From assembly GCF_003240585.1 (NCBI RefSeq), contig NZ_PCDP01000040.1, forward strand, positions 124,001 to 188,000: a stretch of DNA of 64,000 nt. Reading direction: 5' to 3'. Positions 18,669 through 26,345 of this stretch are shown here, in pieces; position 1 is the stretch's first letter, and the number at the start of each line of letters is the position of its first letter. The DNA is from Arminella tubonensis (GTDB taxonomy: Bacteria; Pseudomonadota; Alphaproteobacteria; Rhizobiales; Rhizobiaceae). Position numbers and translations under genes: made by a program. The notes under the pieces are model-generated. The model worked only from the letters and a program-made list of their open reading frames with translations. It did not search any database and had not been told where the DNA came from.

Positions 18669-18699
18669 CTGCGGGAAAACGCAGAGCGTCTTCCCGCAG
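18669..18699 (-). other. intercistronic hairpin between aapJ and aapQ
   Basis: An inverted repeat with CTGCGGGAA / TTCCCGCAG arms, further paired in the interior (AACGC / GCGTC partly), lies in the gap after the binding-protein gene. No T-run follows on the minus strand, so full termination is unlikely. Such hairpins after solute-binding-protein genes commonly keep that transcript more abundant than the permease part. Confidence 0.75.
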
Positions 18700-18716
18700 T
18701 TCAGTCTAGCTGACGA

Positions 18717-19745
18717 TTACCGGATCGGCGGTGAGTATTGCAGGCCGCCCTTGTTCCACAGGGCATTCAAGCCGCGCTTGATCTTGAGCGGGCTGCCTTC
18801 GCCGACATTGCGTTCGAAAGCTTCGCCATAGTTGCCTACGAGCTTGACGATGTTATAGGCCCACTTCTCGTCAAGACCGAGATCCTTGCCAATCGTCTCG
18901 TCCTTTTCCTGGCCGAGAAAGCGCTTGATATCGGGATTTTCGGACTTGGCCATTTCATCGACGTTCGCCTGGGTGATGCCAAACTCTTCGGCTGTAACCA
19001 TCGCGTAATGTGCATAAGACACAACGTCGAACCACTTGGAATCATTCTGGCGTACCGCCGGACCGAGCGGCTCCTTGGAAATGATTTCAGGCAGGACGAT
19101 GTTGTCGTCGGGGTTGGCGAGCGACAGGCGGATCGAATACAGGCCGGATTGGTCGGTTGTGTAGACGTCGCAACGACCCGAGCTATAGGCTGCGTCGACT
19201 TCTTCCTGCTTTTCAAAGACGACTGGCTTGTATTCGAGCTTGTTGGCCTTGAAGTAGTCTGCAAGGTTTAGCTCAGTTGTCGTGCCGGACTGGACGCACA
19301 CAGCTGCTCCGGACAATTCGAGCGCAGACTTCACGCCGATGCTCTTGTGGACCATGAACCCTTGGCCGTCATAATAGTTGATGGCGCGGAAATCGAAGCC
19401 GAGCTGGCTGTCGCGGCTTGCGCTCCAGGTCGTATTGCGGGCGAGAACGTCGATTTCGCCCGACTGCAACGCCGGAAACCGGTCCTTTGCCGACAGTGGT
19501 GTGTATTTGACTTTGTCAACGTCTCCGAACACAGCCGCCGCAACTGCCTTGCAGAGGTCGACGTCCAGACCCGACCATTTGCCAGCAGAATCCTGCGCAC
19601 CAAAGCCTGCCAGATTCGAGCCGTTAACACCGCACTGCACGAAGCCCTTCGCTTTGACATCGTCGAGCGTCGAAGCCGAAGCACCTGACACGCCAAATGC
19701 CAAGGCTGCTGTGCCAATTATTACGGACAGAAGCGTTTTTGTCAT
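18717..19745 (-). CDS. aapJ: general L-amino acid ABC transporter, periplasmic binding protein
   Basis: A 342-residue solute-binding protein, the same length as known AapJ. It has a signal peptide (about 1-24, SGASAS) and the family-3 binding-protein fold; SGLDVDLCKAVAAAVFGD and the Cys pair at 39 and near 177 (CGVNGS and CVQSGT) are typical. The ATG at 19745 is preferred to upstream in-frame ATGs because it opens the signal peptide and follows AAGGTTGGG. It binds L-amino acids in the periplasm for AapQMP and is the first gene of the operon. Confidence 0.95.
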   Translation of the reverse strand: MTKTLLSVIIGTAALAFGVSGASASTLDDVKAKGFVQCGVNGSNLAGFGAQDSAGKWSGLDVDLCKAVAAAVFGDVDKVKYTPLSAKDRFPALQSGEIDVLARNTTWSASRDSQLGFDFRAINYYDGQGFMVHKSIGVKSALELSGAAVCVQSGTTTELNLADYFKANKLEYKPVVFEKQEEVDAAYSSGRCDVYTTDQSGLYSIRLSLANPDDNIVLPEIISKEPLGPAVRQNDSKWFDVVSYAHYAMVTAEEFGITQANVDEMAKSENPDIKRFLGQEKDETIGKDLGLDEKWAYNIVKLVGNYGEAFERNVGEGSPLKIKRGLNALWNKGGLQYSPPIR

Positions 19746-20112
19746 TTTTCCCAACCTTTTTTTACGTGTTTTATAGTTGATTTGTATCGCTGCCCGAAAA
19801 GCTCGGAAACGAGCCATCTCCATCACCCTCCCGGCGCGAGTGATCCTATCACAGTCGGAAATCCATTCATGGTCAAGAGAAGGCCTTAATTATTGCGGCT
19901 TAATTCGGCATTTTGCCTGAATTTGCTTTGAAAACAGGCGTTTGGGTATCTGTTGGGCAGTCCTTTGCCAAAAATCGATGCTAATTGAGCTATTGCTTTG
20001 CGTTTGGTGCAATGCGGTATTCGCTGAGAATGAAAAGTGACCGGGGTTGACCCGGTGCGGCTTGACCCCCACAAATCGCCTTTTAAGTCAGCGCCAAAGG
20101 CATGAAACAGAA
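19746..20112. other. divergent intergenic region between aapJ and metC
   Basis: 367 bases without a convincing gene. It must hold the divergent promoters of aapJQMP and metC. A short perfect inverted repeat, ACCGGG / CCCGGT with a 5-base spacer, lies at 20040-20056, 56 bases before the metC start. I do not see the core of a SAM-II riboswitch, which precedes some rhizobial methionine genes. Short open frames on the minus strand here have no homology that I recognise. Confidence 0.6.
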
Positions 20113-21303
20113 ATGAAAGACAACGACCCCTCGCTCACGAACGCCGGCATCAACACGCGTCTTTCGCATATCGGCAATTCACCCTCCGATTATTACGGCT
20201 TCGTCAATCCGCCCGTCGTCCATGCGTCGACGGTATTGTTTCCGAACGCCCGTGCCATGGAAACGCGTGCCCAGAAGTACACCTATGGCACTCGTGGCAC
20301 ACCGACGACGGACGCGCTCTGCGAGGCGACAGACGCGTTGGAGGGTTCGGCTGGCACGGTCCTTGTGCCGTCGGGTCTCGCCGCGATCTCTGTGCCGTTT
20401 CTGAGCTTCCTGTCATCTGGCGACCATGCACTTGTCGTTGATTCCGTGTACGGGCCCACCCGGATTTTCTGCGACACGGTCCTGAAGCGTCTCGGTGTCG
20501 AAGTCGAATATTACGACCCGATGATCGGCGCCGGCATCGAGCAGCTGATCCGGCCGAATACGACGCTCGTCCACACTGAGGCGCCCGGATCGAACACCTT
20601 CGAAATGCAGGATATTCCGGCGATATCGGCCACGGCACACAAACACGGCTGCGTGGTTACAATGGACAATACCTGGGCGACGCCGGTGTTTTTTAAGCCG
20701 CTCGACCACGGCGTTGACATCTCCATCCATGCCTCGACGAAGTATCCCGCCGGTCACTCGGACGTATTGATGGGCACGGTGTCCGCGAACGCCGAACATT
20801 GGCCCCAGTTGAAGGAAGCCAGCGGCGCCATGGGCATCTGCGGCGCCCCCGACGACGCCTACCAGGTGCTGCGCGGCCTAAGGACCATGGGGGTTCGCCT
20901 TGAGCGCCACCAGGAGAGCGCACTGGCAATTGCGCAGTGGCTGGAGGGCCGGGACGATGTTGCGCGTGTATTGCACCCGGCACTACCAAGCTTTCCCGGC
21001 CACGACATCTGGAGACGGGACTTCAAAGGGTCGAGCGGCATTTTCTCCTTCGTCCTTGCGGCTGACGGCGTCGACAGGTTCAAACCCAAGGCGCACGCGT
21101 TTCTCGATGCGCTGTCGCTTTTCGGCCTCGGATACTCCTGGGGCGGGTTCGAGAGCCTGGCGCTGCACGTCAATCTCAGCGACAGGCGGATTTGCAAGGC
21201 ACCGTCGGAGGGTCCGGTTCTTCGCCTGCAGATCGGCCTGGAAGATGTTGCCGACGTCAAGGCGGATATCGAGAAGGGTCTGGCGGCAGCGCGTGCCGCC
21301 TGA
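20113..21303 (+). CDS. metC: cystathionine beta-lyase
   Basis: A 396-residue Cys/Met-metabolism PLP enzyme. The Schiff-base lysine is Lys210 in HASTKYPAGHSD; the PLP-binding YGTRGTPT and VPSGLAA regions and DNTWATP are also intact. The pattern with STKYPAGH and SWGGFESL is that of cystathionine beta-lyase, which cleaves cystathionine to homocysteine, pyruvate and ammonia in methionine synthesis. The ATG at 20113 was chosen because the longer frame starting at 20047 lacks family sequence. It is a single gene, divergent from aapJ and convergent with the monooxygenase gene that follows one base later. Confidence 0.9.
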   Translation: MKDNDPSLTNAGINTRLSHIGNSPSDYYGFVNPPVVHASTVLFPNARAMETRAQKYTYGTRGTPTTDALCEATDALEGSAGTVLVPSGLAAISVPFLSFLSSGDHALVVDSVYGPTRIFCDTVLKRLGVEVEYYDPMIGAGIEQLIRPNTTLVHTEAPGSNTFEMQDIPAISATAHKHGCVVTMDNTWATPVFFKPLDHGVDISIHASTKYPAGHSDVLMGTVSANAEHWPQLKEASGAMGICGAPDDAYQVLRGLRTMGVRLERHQESALAIAQWLEGRDDVARVLHPALPSFPGHDIWRRDFKGSSGIFSFVLAADGVDRFKPKAHAFLDALSLFGLGYSWGGFESLALHVNLSDRRICKAPSEGPVLRLQIGLEDVADVKADIEKGLAAARAA

Positions 21304-22467
21304 TCAGCCTATGGCGTGATAGCCGTAGATCCAGTCGAGGTCCGCCGCGAGGCTTTGGGGCGGACGCAGCGACAGCACCAGATCGCGGCCGAGACGGATG
21401 GGCCCGCGGGCGTGATAGGCGAAACGGTTGAACGCTCCGCGCTGACGAAGTCGGGCAATACGCGGCGTGCGACGCTTTTCAAACGAGTCGAGCGCCTCGT
21501 CGATCGGCCGCGACGCAACCATCCCTGCAAGTTCGAAACCATCCTCGATCGCCATGGCGGCGCCCTGGGCTGCAAAGGGCATCATCGCATGCGCCGCGTC
21601 GCCGATGAGGACCGTATCCCGGTCGTTATGCCAGCGCCCGCTTCCGACTTCGTAGAGCGGCCAGACGGTAGGGTCGTCCTGGCCGTTCAGCATCGTTGAA
21701 ATCGCCTGGTTCCAGCCGGTGAACTGCTTCCGCAGCTGATTGCGTTGTGTATCGCTGCCCCTGGCACTCCAGTCATGCGACACGCCGCTGCCGGCGCTGA
21801 TCGCCACGAAGTTGAACATGCGTTTCTCTTTTATCGGATAGCAGACGAGATGGGCGGAGGGGCCCATGAAGGCCGTGACGCTTTCTCCGTCGAGAACGGA
21901 GGGCACTGCAACCTCGGGGACGGTAAAGCGCCACGCGATATTGCCTGTAAATTGGGGCAGGGCGCTGCCAGGCACAAGTGCGCGTGTCTTCGACCAGACG
22001 CCGTCGGCGCCGATGATCAGTTCCGGGCTTTCGCCTGTGATCGCGCTGAGCGACATGGCGGTCGGTGCGTCGAGTTGCCTGCCGAGGTGCAGGCTGCAAA
22101 GCGGATTGGCGGCCACCGCCCCAAGGAGCGCGTTTTGCAGCGTCGCTCGATGCAGGGCACCGTAGGGTGCGCCCCACCGAGCCCTGGCAAATTCACCGCT
22201 TGGAATGGAGGCGATCAGGCGGAGCGAAGTTCCGGACACAAGCCGGATTTCCTTTGGCTCCATCCATGCAGACGAAAGCGCGTCCAGCACACCGAGTTCG
22301 CCGAGGATTCGGGAAGCATTGGGTGAAATCTGCAGTCCGGCGCCGACCTCAGTCAGCGCTTCGGCCTGCTCGAAGATATCGGCGCGGATGCCGTGACGAG
22401 CAAGCGATAGCGCTGCCGTAAGACCTGCGATGCCGGCGCCGATGATGGCCGCATGTTTGATCGGCAT
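21304..22467 (-). CDS. FAD-dependent monooxygenase (salicylate hydroxylase-like)
   Basis: A 387-residue flavoprotein with an N-terminal Rossmann motif GAGIAG at residues 10-15, the middle FAD/NAD motif LIIGADGVWSKTR (about 152-164) and the late GDAAHAMMPFAAQGAAMAIED signature spread over about 288-308. These mark a class A aromatic hydroxylase-like enzyme, commonly annotated as salicylate 1-monooxygenase; the true substrate cannot be read from sequence. It ends one base from metC, on the opposite strand. Downstream of the small zinc-binding protein gene, with a gap of 27 bases, so both may share a transcript. Confidence 0.85.
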   Translation of the reverse strand: MPIKHAAIIGAGIAGLTAALSLARHGIRADIFEQAEALTEVGAGLQISPNASRILGELGVLDALSSAWMEPKEIRLVSGTSLRLIASIPSGEFARARWGAPYGALHRATLQNALLGAVAANPLCSLHLGRQLDAPTAMSLSAITGESPELIIGADGVWSKTRALVPGSALPQFTGNIAWRFTVPEVAVPSVLDGESVTAFMGPSAHLVCYPIKEKRMFNFVAISAGSGVSHDWSARGSDTQRNQLRKQFTGWNQAISTMLNGQDDPTVWPLYEVGSGRWHNDRDTVLIGDAAHAMMPFAAQGAAMAIEDGFELAGMVASRPIDEALDSFEKRRTPRIARLRQRGAFNRFAYHARGPIRLGRDLVLSLRPPQSLAADLDWIYGYHAIG

Positions 22468-22494
22468 CGTGAACGCGGTCCTGATGCTTTCGAA

Positions 22495-22740
22495 CTACGC
22501 TGCCCTGACGTGGAATACGCAGCCGGGAGGATTGGTCTGTTCGGCCTTCAGCGCAGGGTTATGGCGAAAGAGGGTCGAGCAATAGGAACAGACCTTCTCG
22601 CTCTCGTCGCCCATGTCGATGAAGATATGCGGATGATCGAAAGGAGACGACGCACCGGTGCACATGAATTCCTTCACGCCGATTTCGATAACGCGGTATC
22701 CGCCATCGTTCTGGAAGTGGGGAATGTTGTGGCCGGCCAT
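22495..22740 (-). CDS. zinc-finger protein, zf-CHCC (NDUFS6-like)
   Basis: An 81-residue protein with a zinc-binding pattern Cys27, His36 (DHPHIF), Cys51 and Cys54 (CSYC), which is the zf-CHCC fold of the mitochondrial complex I accessory subunit NDUFS6. Alphaproteobacteria carry this small protein widely. It is preceded by CGGAGAG. Possible role in complex I assembly or stability by analogy with NDUFS6; not shown here. Confidence 0.85.
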   Translation of the reverse strand: MAGHNIPHFQNDGGYRVIEIGVKEFMCTGASSPFDHPHIFIDMGDESEKVCSYCSTLFRHNPALKAEQTNPPGCVFHVRAA

Positions 22741-22900
22741 GATGCTCTCCGAATGCTTCTGAATTGTGCGCGGACCTTATAATCCTTCGTTCGGATTGTG
22801 TAGTGCGAAAGTCCGGCTAGGCGTACAGATTTTCGCCGAGTGCGGGTTCACCTCGCATATCAGATAAATTATCAAGGGTGACGGCCAGAGGGACGATGCC

Positions 22901-23683
22901 ATGAATTTGAATACGCCTGCCTTTTCCACCTTTGTGCATGATGGTTTGCACCTGGCCTTTTTCGACGAGGGGGATCGGTCCGCTATCCCGGTCCTCCTGA
23001 TTCACGGCTTCGCCTCGACCGCAAACGTCAACTGGGTCAACCCGGGTTGGCTGAAGACGTTGGGAGAGGCCGGATACCGCGTTATCGCCATCGATAATCG
23101 TGGCCATGGAGCGAGCGACAAGCCCCACGATGCGGAAGCCTATAGGCCCTGGATCATGGCTGATGATGCCGTGGCCCTGCTCGACCACCTCGACATATCG
23201 GAGGCGAACGTCATGGGCTATTCGATGGGCGCGCGCATCTCAGCCTTCCTGGCGCTGGCGCACCCTGAACGGGTTCGCTCGTTGGTCTTTGGCGGTCTCG
23301 GTATCGGCATGACCGACGGTGTCGGTGACTGGGATCCGATAGCTGACGCGCTGTTGGCCCCGTCGCTTGATCAGGTGACGCACCCGCGCGGCCAGATGTT
23401 CCGTGCCTTTGCCGAACAGACGAAGAGCGACCGGGTAGCGCTTGCCGCCTGCATCCGCGGCTCCCGCGACCTGATCAGTCGCGAGGACATGGCGACGATT
23501 GCAGCGCCGGCATTGATTGGGGTCGGCACAAAGGACGACATCGCCGGTTCTCCGCAGGAACTTGCCGACATCATGCCGAACGCCGTCGCGCTGGATATTC
23601 CCAACCGCGATCACATGCTGGCTGTTGGCGACCGTGTCTTCAAGAAAGCGGTGCTCGAATTCTACGAGCGGGTTGCCGGTTAG
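22901..23683 (+). CDS. alpha/beta hydrolase
   Basis: A 260-residue soluble alpha/beta hydrolase. The oxyanion motif is LIHGFAST (33-40), the nucleophile elbow GYSMG puts the catalytic Ser at 108, and Asp212 or Asp213 (GTKDDIAG) and His238 (NRDHML) complete the triad. The family covers lipases, esterases and C-C hydrolases; the substrate is unknown. The ATG follows AGAGGGA. It is divergent from the zinc-finger gene and lies upstream of cysE with 150 bases between, so it is probably separately transcribed. Confidence 0.85.
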   Translation: MNLNTPAFSTFVHDGLHLAFFDEGDRSAIPVLLIHGFASTANVNWVNPGWLKTLGEAGYRVIAIDNRGHGASDKPHDAEAYRPWIMADDAVALLDHLDISEANVMGYSMGARISAFLALAHPERVRSLVFGGLGIGMTDGVGDWDPIADALLAPSLDQVTHPRGQMFRAFAEQTKSDRVALAACIRGSRDLISREDMATIAAPALIGVGTKDDIAGSPQELADIMPNAVALDIPNRDHMLAVGDRVFKKAVLEFYERVAG

Positions 23684-23833
23684 AGATCTGATTTGGCTTC
23701 GGACGGCACCGCACCGGGTTGATCGGTCCACCAGCAAAATCATGCCAAAGACTCATATGGTGGCGACCCATTTATGTTGCGGAACTTTTACTCTATATAA
23801 CCAATTATCAATCGGGAAATGGAGAAACCGTCA

Positions 23834-24667
23834 ATGGTCGGAGCAACAGACATTCGCCAGCTCGACACGGTGAGCACGTTGAAGACCGTCGATCCCATTT
23901 GGGATAGCATGCGCGACGAAGCGCGTGCTGCTGCCGAACGGGATCCGCTTCTTGCCGCCTTTCTGTACTCGACCGTGATCAATCATCGTTCGCTCGAGGA
24001 GTGCGTTATCTACCGCATCTGCGAGCGCCTCGACCATCCCGATATGCAGGCGATCCTTCTGCGCCAGACTTTCGATGAGATGCTGAGCGACTGGCCGGAA
24101 TGGGGCTCGACGCTTCGGGTCGATATCCAGGCCGTCTACGACCGTGATCCGGCATGCCTGCGCTTCATGGAACCTGTGCTCTATTTTAAGGGCTTTCACG
24201 CCATCCAGACCCATCGACTGGCCCACTGGCTGTTGAACCGTGGGCGCCGCGATTTTGCGCTTTATTTGCAGAGTCGTGCATCCAGCGTCTTTCAAACCGA
24301 TATCAATCCTGCCGCTCGTATCGGCAAAGGCATCTTCCTCGATCACGCCACCGGCCTCGTCGTTGGTGAGACCGCGGTGATCGGCGACAATGTCTCCATC
24401 CTGCATGGCGTCACCCTCGGCGGCACCGGCAAGGAAGGCAGCGATCGCCACCCGAAGATCGGCAATGGCGTCCTGATCGGCGCCGGCGCGAAGATTCTCG
24501 GCAATATTCAGATCGGCCAATGCTCGCGCGTTGCCGCTGGTTCTGTTGTCTTGAAGGAAGTCCCGCCGAAGACCACGGTTGCCGGCGTGCCTGCCAAGGT
24601 CGTCGGGACAGCTGGCTGCTCAGAACCATCGCGCATCATGGACCAGGTCATCGGCGCCGACATCTGA
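23834..24667 (+). CDS. cysE: serine O-acetyltransferase
   Basis: A 277-residue enzyme that acetylates L-serine with acetyl-CoA, the first step of cysteine synthesis. The N-terminal helical domain (about 20-150, with EEPLLAAFLYS-like and FKGFHAIQTHRLAHWL) precedes a left-handed beta-helix of hexapeptide repeats (HPAARIGKGIFLDHATG-like, VGETAVIGDNVSILHGVTLGG in two parts), with the catalytic His in FLDHATG and the acetyl-CoA GGTGKEGSDRHPKIG segment. The start at 23834 follows GGAGAAACC; an in-frame ATG five codons upstream has no ribosome site. Confidence 0.95.
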   Translation: MVGATDIRQLDTVSTLKTVDPIWDSMRDEARAAAERDPLLAAFLYSTVINHRSLEECVIYRICERLDHPDMQAILLRQTFDEMLSDWPEWGSTLRVDIQAVYDRDPACLRFMEPVLYFKGFHAIQTHRLAHWLLNRGRRDFALYLQSRASSVFQTDINPAARIGKGIFLDHATGLVVGETAVIGDNVSILHGVTLGGTGKEGSDRHPKIGNGVLIGAGAKILGNIQIGQCSRVAAGSVVLKEVPPKTTVAGVPAKVVGTAGCSEPSRIMDQVIGADI

Positions 24668-24802
24668 TGCCCTTGAGCGAATAAATCGGAGGCGGCCGGA
24701 TGGGCAGGGCTGAAAGCAGTTCGGTGCCACGTTTCCGACTTTACACCCGAGCTTTTCCTATGCAAGAAGCGGCCACCCCGAGAACCGTCACGGAGATGTT
24801 TA

Positions 24803-25006
24803 GTGAAGCCTGATGAAATCAAGAAGCTCGACGCCTACTTCAAACGCACGTTGAACCCGCTTGTGGTGGTCAAGGCGCGTCCGCGCAAGAACGACTCCGC
24901 TGAAGTCTATCTGGGCGAGGAGTTTCTGGGTCTCGTCTATGTTGACGACGAAGACGGCGACCGCTCTTACAACTTCTCGATGGCGATCCTCGACGTCGAT
25001 CTCTAG
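24803..25006 (+). CDS. DUF3126 family small protein
   Basis: A 67-residue protein that begins with GTG after CGGAGA. The sequence (KKLDAYFKRTLNP, EVYLGEEFLGLVYVDDEDGDRSY) is that of DUF3126, a conserved small alphaproteobacterial family almost always located next to cysE. No function is known. An intrinsic terminator follows 22 bases after the stop, so cysE and this gene may form a unit. Confidence 0.9.
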   Translation: MKPDEIKKLDAYFKRTLNPLVVVKARPRKNDSAEVYLGEEFLGLVYVDDEDGDRSYNFSMAILDVDL

Positions 25007-25027
25007 GAACCGCTTGGTAAGACAAAG

Positions 25028-25055
25028 GGCCGGATTCGTTGAATTCCGGCCTTTT
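25028..25055 (+). terminator. intrinsic terminator after DUF3126
   Basis: GGCCGGA and TCCGGCC arms around a 10-base loop that itself contains TTC/GAA pairing, followed by TTTT. It ends the cysE-DUF3126 unit. Confidence 0.85.
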
Positions 25056-25274
25056 CCTTGGATATTTGCTCGCATTTCCTGCAAAAGCTCGTCATTTTTC
25101 GACAAATTAGCGGAGATTTCTGCCTCGGCAGCGATCTTTCTTCGAAAATCTAAAAATATGCTGTGAAGCCTTGAGTTGTGGCGCCCTGATATATTTTAGT
25201 AGAATCAAAACGATGGCCCGGGCCGATCTTTACGGAACGCCATTTTGCGTCCAAGTACAATCTGAGATTGATGA

Positions 25275-25312
25275 TGCGCCGCACAAGACTACTTGACTAA
25301 TTGTGCGCCGCA
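25275..25312 (+). promoter_or_regulatory. paired TGC-N3-GCA sites in the phasin promoter region
   Basis: Two identical TGCGCCGCA elements at 25275-25283 and 25304-25312, 29 bases apart, lie 40-77 bases before the phasin start codon. Between them is TTGACT (25293-25298), a plausible -35 box, so the second element would fall in the -35/-10 spacer. TGC-N3-GCA is the core of the operator bound by PhaR, the polyhydroxybutyrate-responsive repressor of phasin genes in Rhodobacter and Paracoccus. The rest of the 25056-25351 gap holds no gene that I can see. Confidence 0.6.
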
Positions 25313-25351
25313 TTTAGGGTCGTCTCATCATCCACTGGAGGGCGAGGCCAC

Positions 25352-25711
25352 ATGTTCAATTTCGATGATGCAAGCAAGAAGAGCAAGGAAGCCATTGATA
25401 CGGCTTTGAAGGGTTATTCGGACGTTGCCAAGGGTTTCCAGGCAATCGCTACCGAGACCACTGAATACTCGAAGAAGTCGTTTCAGGACGGCGTAACTCA
25501 CATTGAAGCGCTTGCGGGCGTGAAGAGCATCGAGACGGCAATCGAATTGCAGACCAATTTCGTGAAGTCTTATTATGAGTCATTCGTCTCCGAAGCCACG
25601 AAGCTGAGCGAAATGTATGCGGACCTCGCAAAGACTGTGTACAAGCCCTATGAGGCGCCTGTCGCCAAGGCGACCGGTAAGGCTGCTTCGGCTGTCTCTG
25701 CAGCCGCATAA
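25352..25711 (+). CDS. phasin family protein
   Basis: A 119-residue, mostly helical protein (FNFDDASKKSKEAIDTALKGYSDVAKGFQAI, read over about residues 2-32) of the phasin family, with a typical Ala-rich C-terminal tail (KAASAVSAAA). Phasins coat polyhydroxybutyrate granules and control their size; some rhizobial members act as general stress proteins. The start at 25352 follows GGAGGGCGAGG. It is monocistronic, bounded upstream by the paired TGC-N3-GCA sites and downstream by a strong terminator. Placement before clpS-clpA is the usual rhizobial order. Confidence 0.9.
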   Translation: MFNFDDASKKSKEAIDTALKGYSDVAKGFQAIATETTEYSKKSFQDGVTHIEALAGVKSIETAIELQTNFVKSYYESFVSEATKLSEMYADLAKTVYKPYEAPVAKATGKAASAVSAAA

Positions 25712-25753
25712 GGCCTACCACATAAGTGTTTTCGAACTTGTCAGGTTCGACGG

Positions 25754-25785
25754 GACCGGCTGCGCTAAGCGCAGCCGGTCTTTTT
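25754..25785 (+). terminator. intrinsic terminator of the phasin gene
   Basis: A perfect 12-base stem (GACCGGCTGCGC and its complement) with a 3-base loop, followed by five Ts. One of the strongest terminators in the window, fitting a highly expressed single gene. Confidence 0.95.
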
Positions 25786-25976
25786 CGTTGTCTAAGCCGG
25801 AGCATCGCGCTGAGGCCGGACTTTTTTGCCGGCGGAGCGCTTTAGCAACGAATTGTGATTGCAGTGTTGAGCAGGGGGCTTAAAATCACAGCAATATGAA
25901 CTAAGTTAGGGGTTCGGATATTCGGCCGATGATTTGGAAACGATATGTCCCTCTGCCGAATGATTTGAGGAAATGA

Positions 25977-26336
25977 ATGACTATGATCGCCAAGCCGATC
26001 CGGATGCAAAACGACGGCGAAAAGAACGGGGACAACGGAAATCGCGGAACCTCGGTAATAACTCGTACCAAGGCCAAGACCAAGAAGCCTAACCTCTATC
26101 GCGTACTGCTTTTGAACGACGACTACACGCCCATGGAATTTGTGATCCATATTCTTGAGCGTTTCTTCCAGAAGGATCGTGAGGGTGCTACCCGTATTAT
26201 GCTATCCGTACACAATCACGGCGTCGGCGAGTGCGGTGTATTTACATATGAAGTAGCCGAAACGAAGGTTAGCCAGGTGATGGATTTTGCCCGGCAACAC
26301 CAGCATCCGCTGCAATGTGTTATGGAAAAGAAGTGA
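25977..26336 (+). CDS. clpS: ATP-dependent Clp protease adaptor
   Basis: A 119-residue adaptor that brings N-end-rule substrates to ClpAP. After a disordered N-terminus (about 1-35) it has the ClpS fold: YRVLLLNDDYTPMEFVIHILE with the Asn-Asp pair that recognises the substrate N-terminus, then HNHGVGECGVFTYEVAETK. GAGGAA precedes the ATG at 25977; ATG two codons later is an alternative. It lies 9 bases before clpA, forming the standard clpS-clpA pair. Confidence 0.95.
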   Translation: MTMIAKPIRMQNDGEKNGDNGNRGTSVITRTKAKTKKPNLYRVLLLNDDYTPMEFVIHILERFFQKDREGATRIMLSVHNHGVGECGVFTYEVAETKVSQVMDFARQHQHPLQCVMEKK

Positions 26337-26345
26337 GGATCGAAC

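Noticed and set aside
19886..20074. Short minus-strand frames upstream of metC, one resembling tRNA-adjacent shadow peptides
   Set aside because: I could not fold a tRNA here: no T-loop sequence or acceptor pairing is visible.
20040..20112. Possible SAM-II riboswitch before metC
   Set aside because: Only a 6-base inverted repeat is present; the conserved SAM-II core is not seen.
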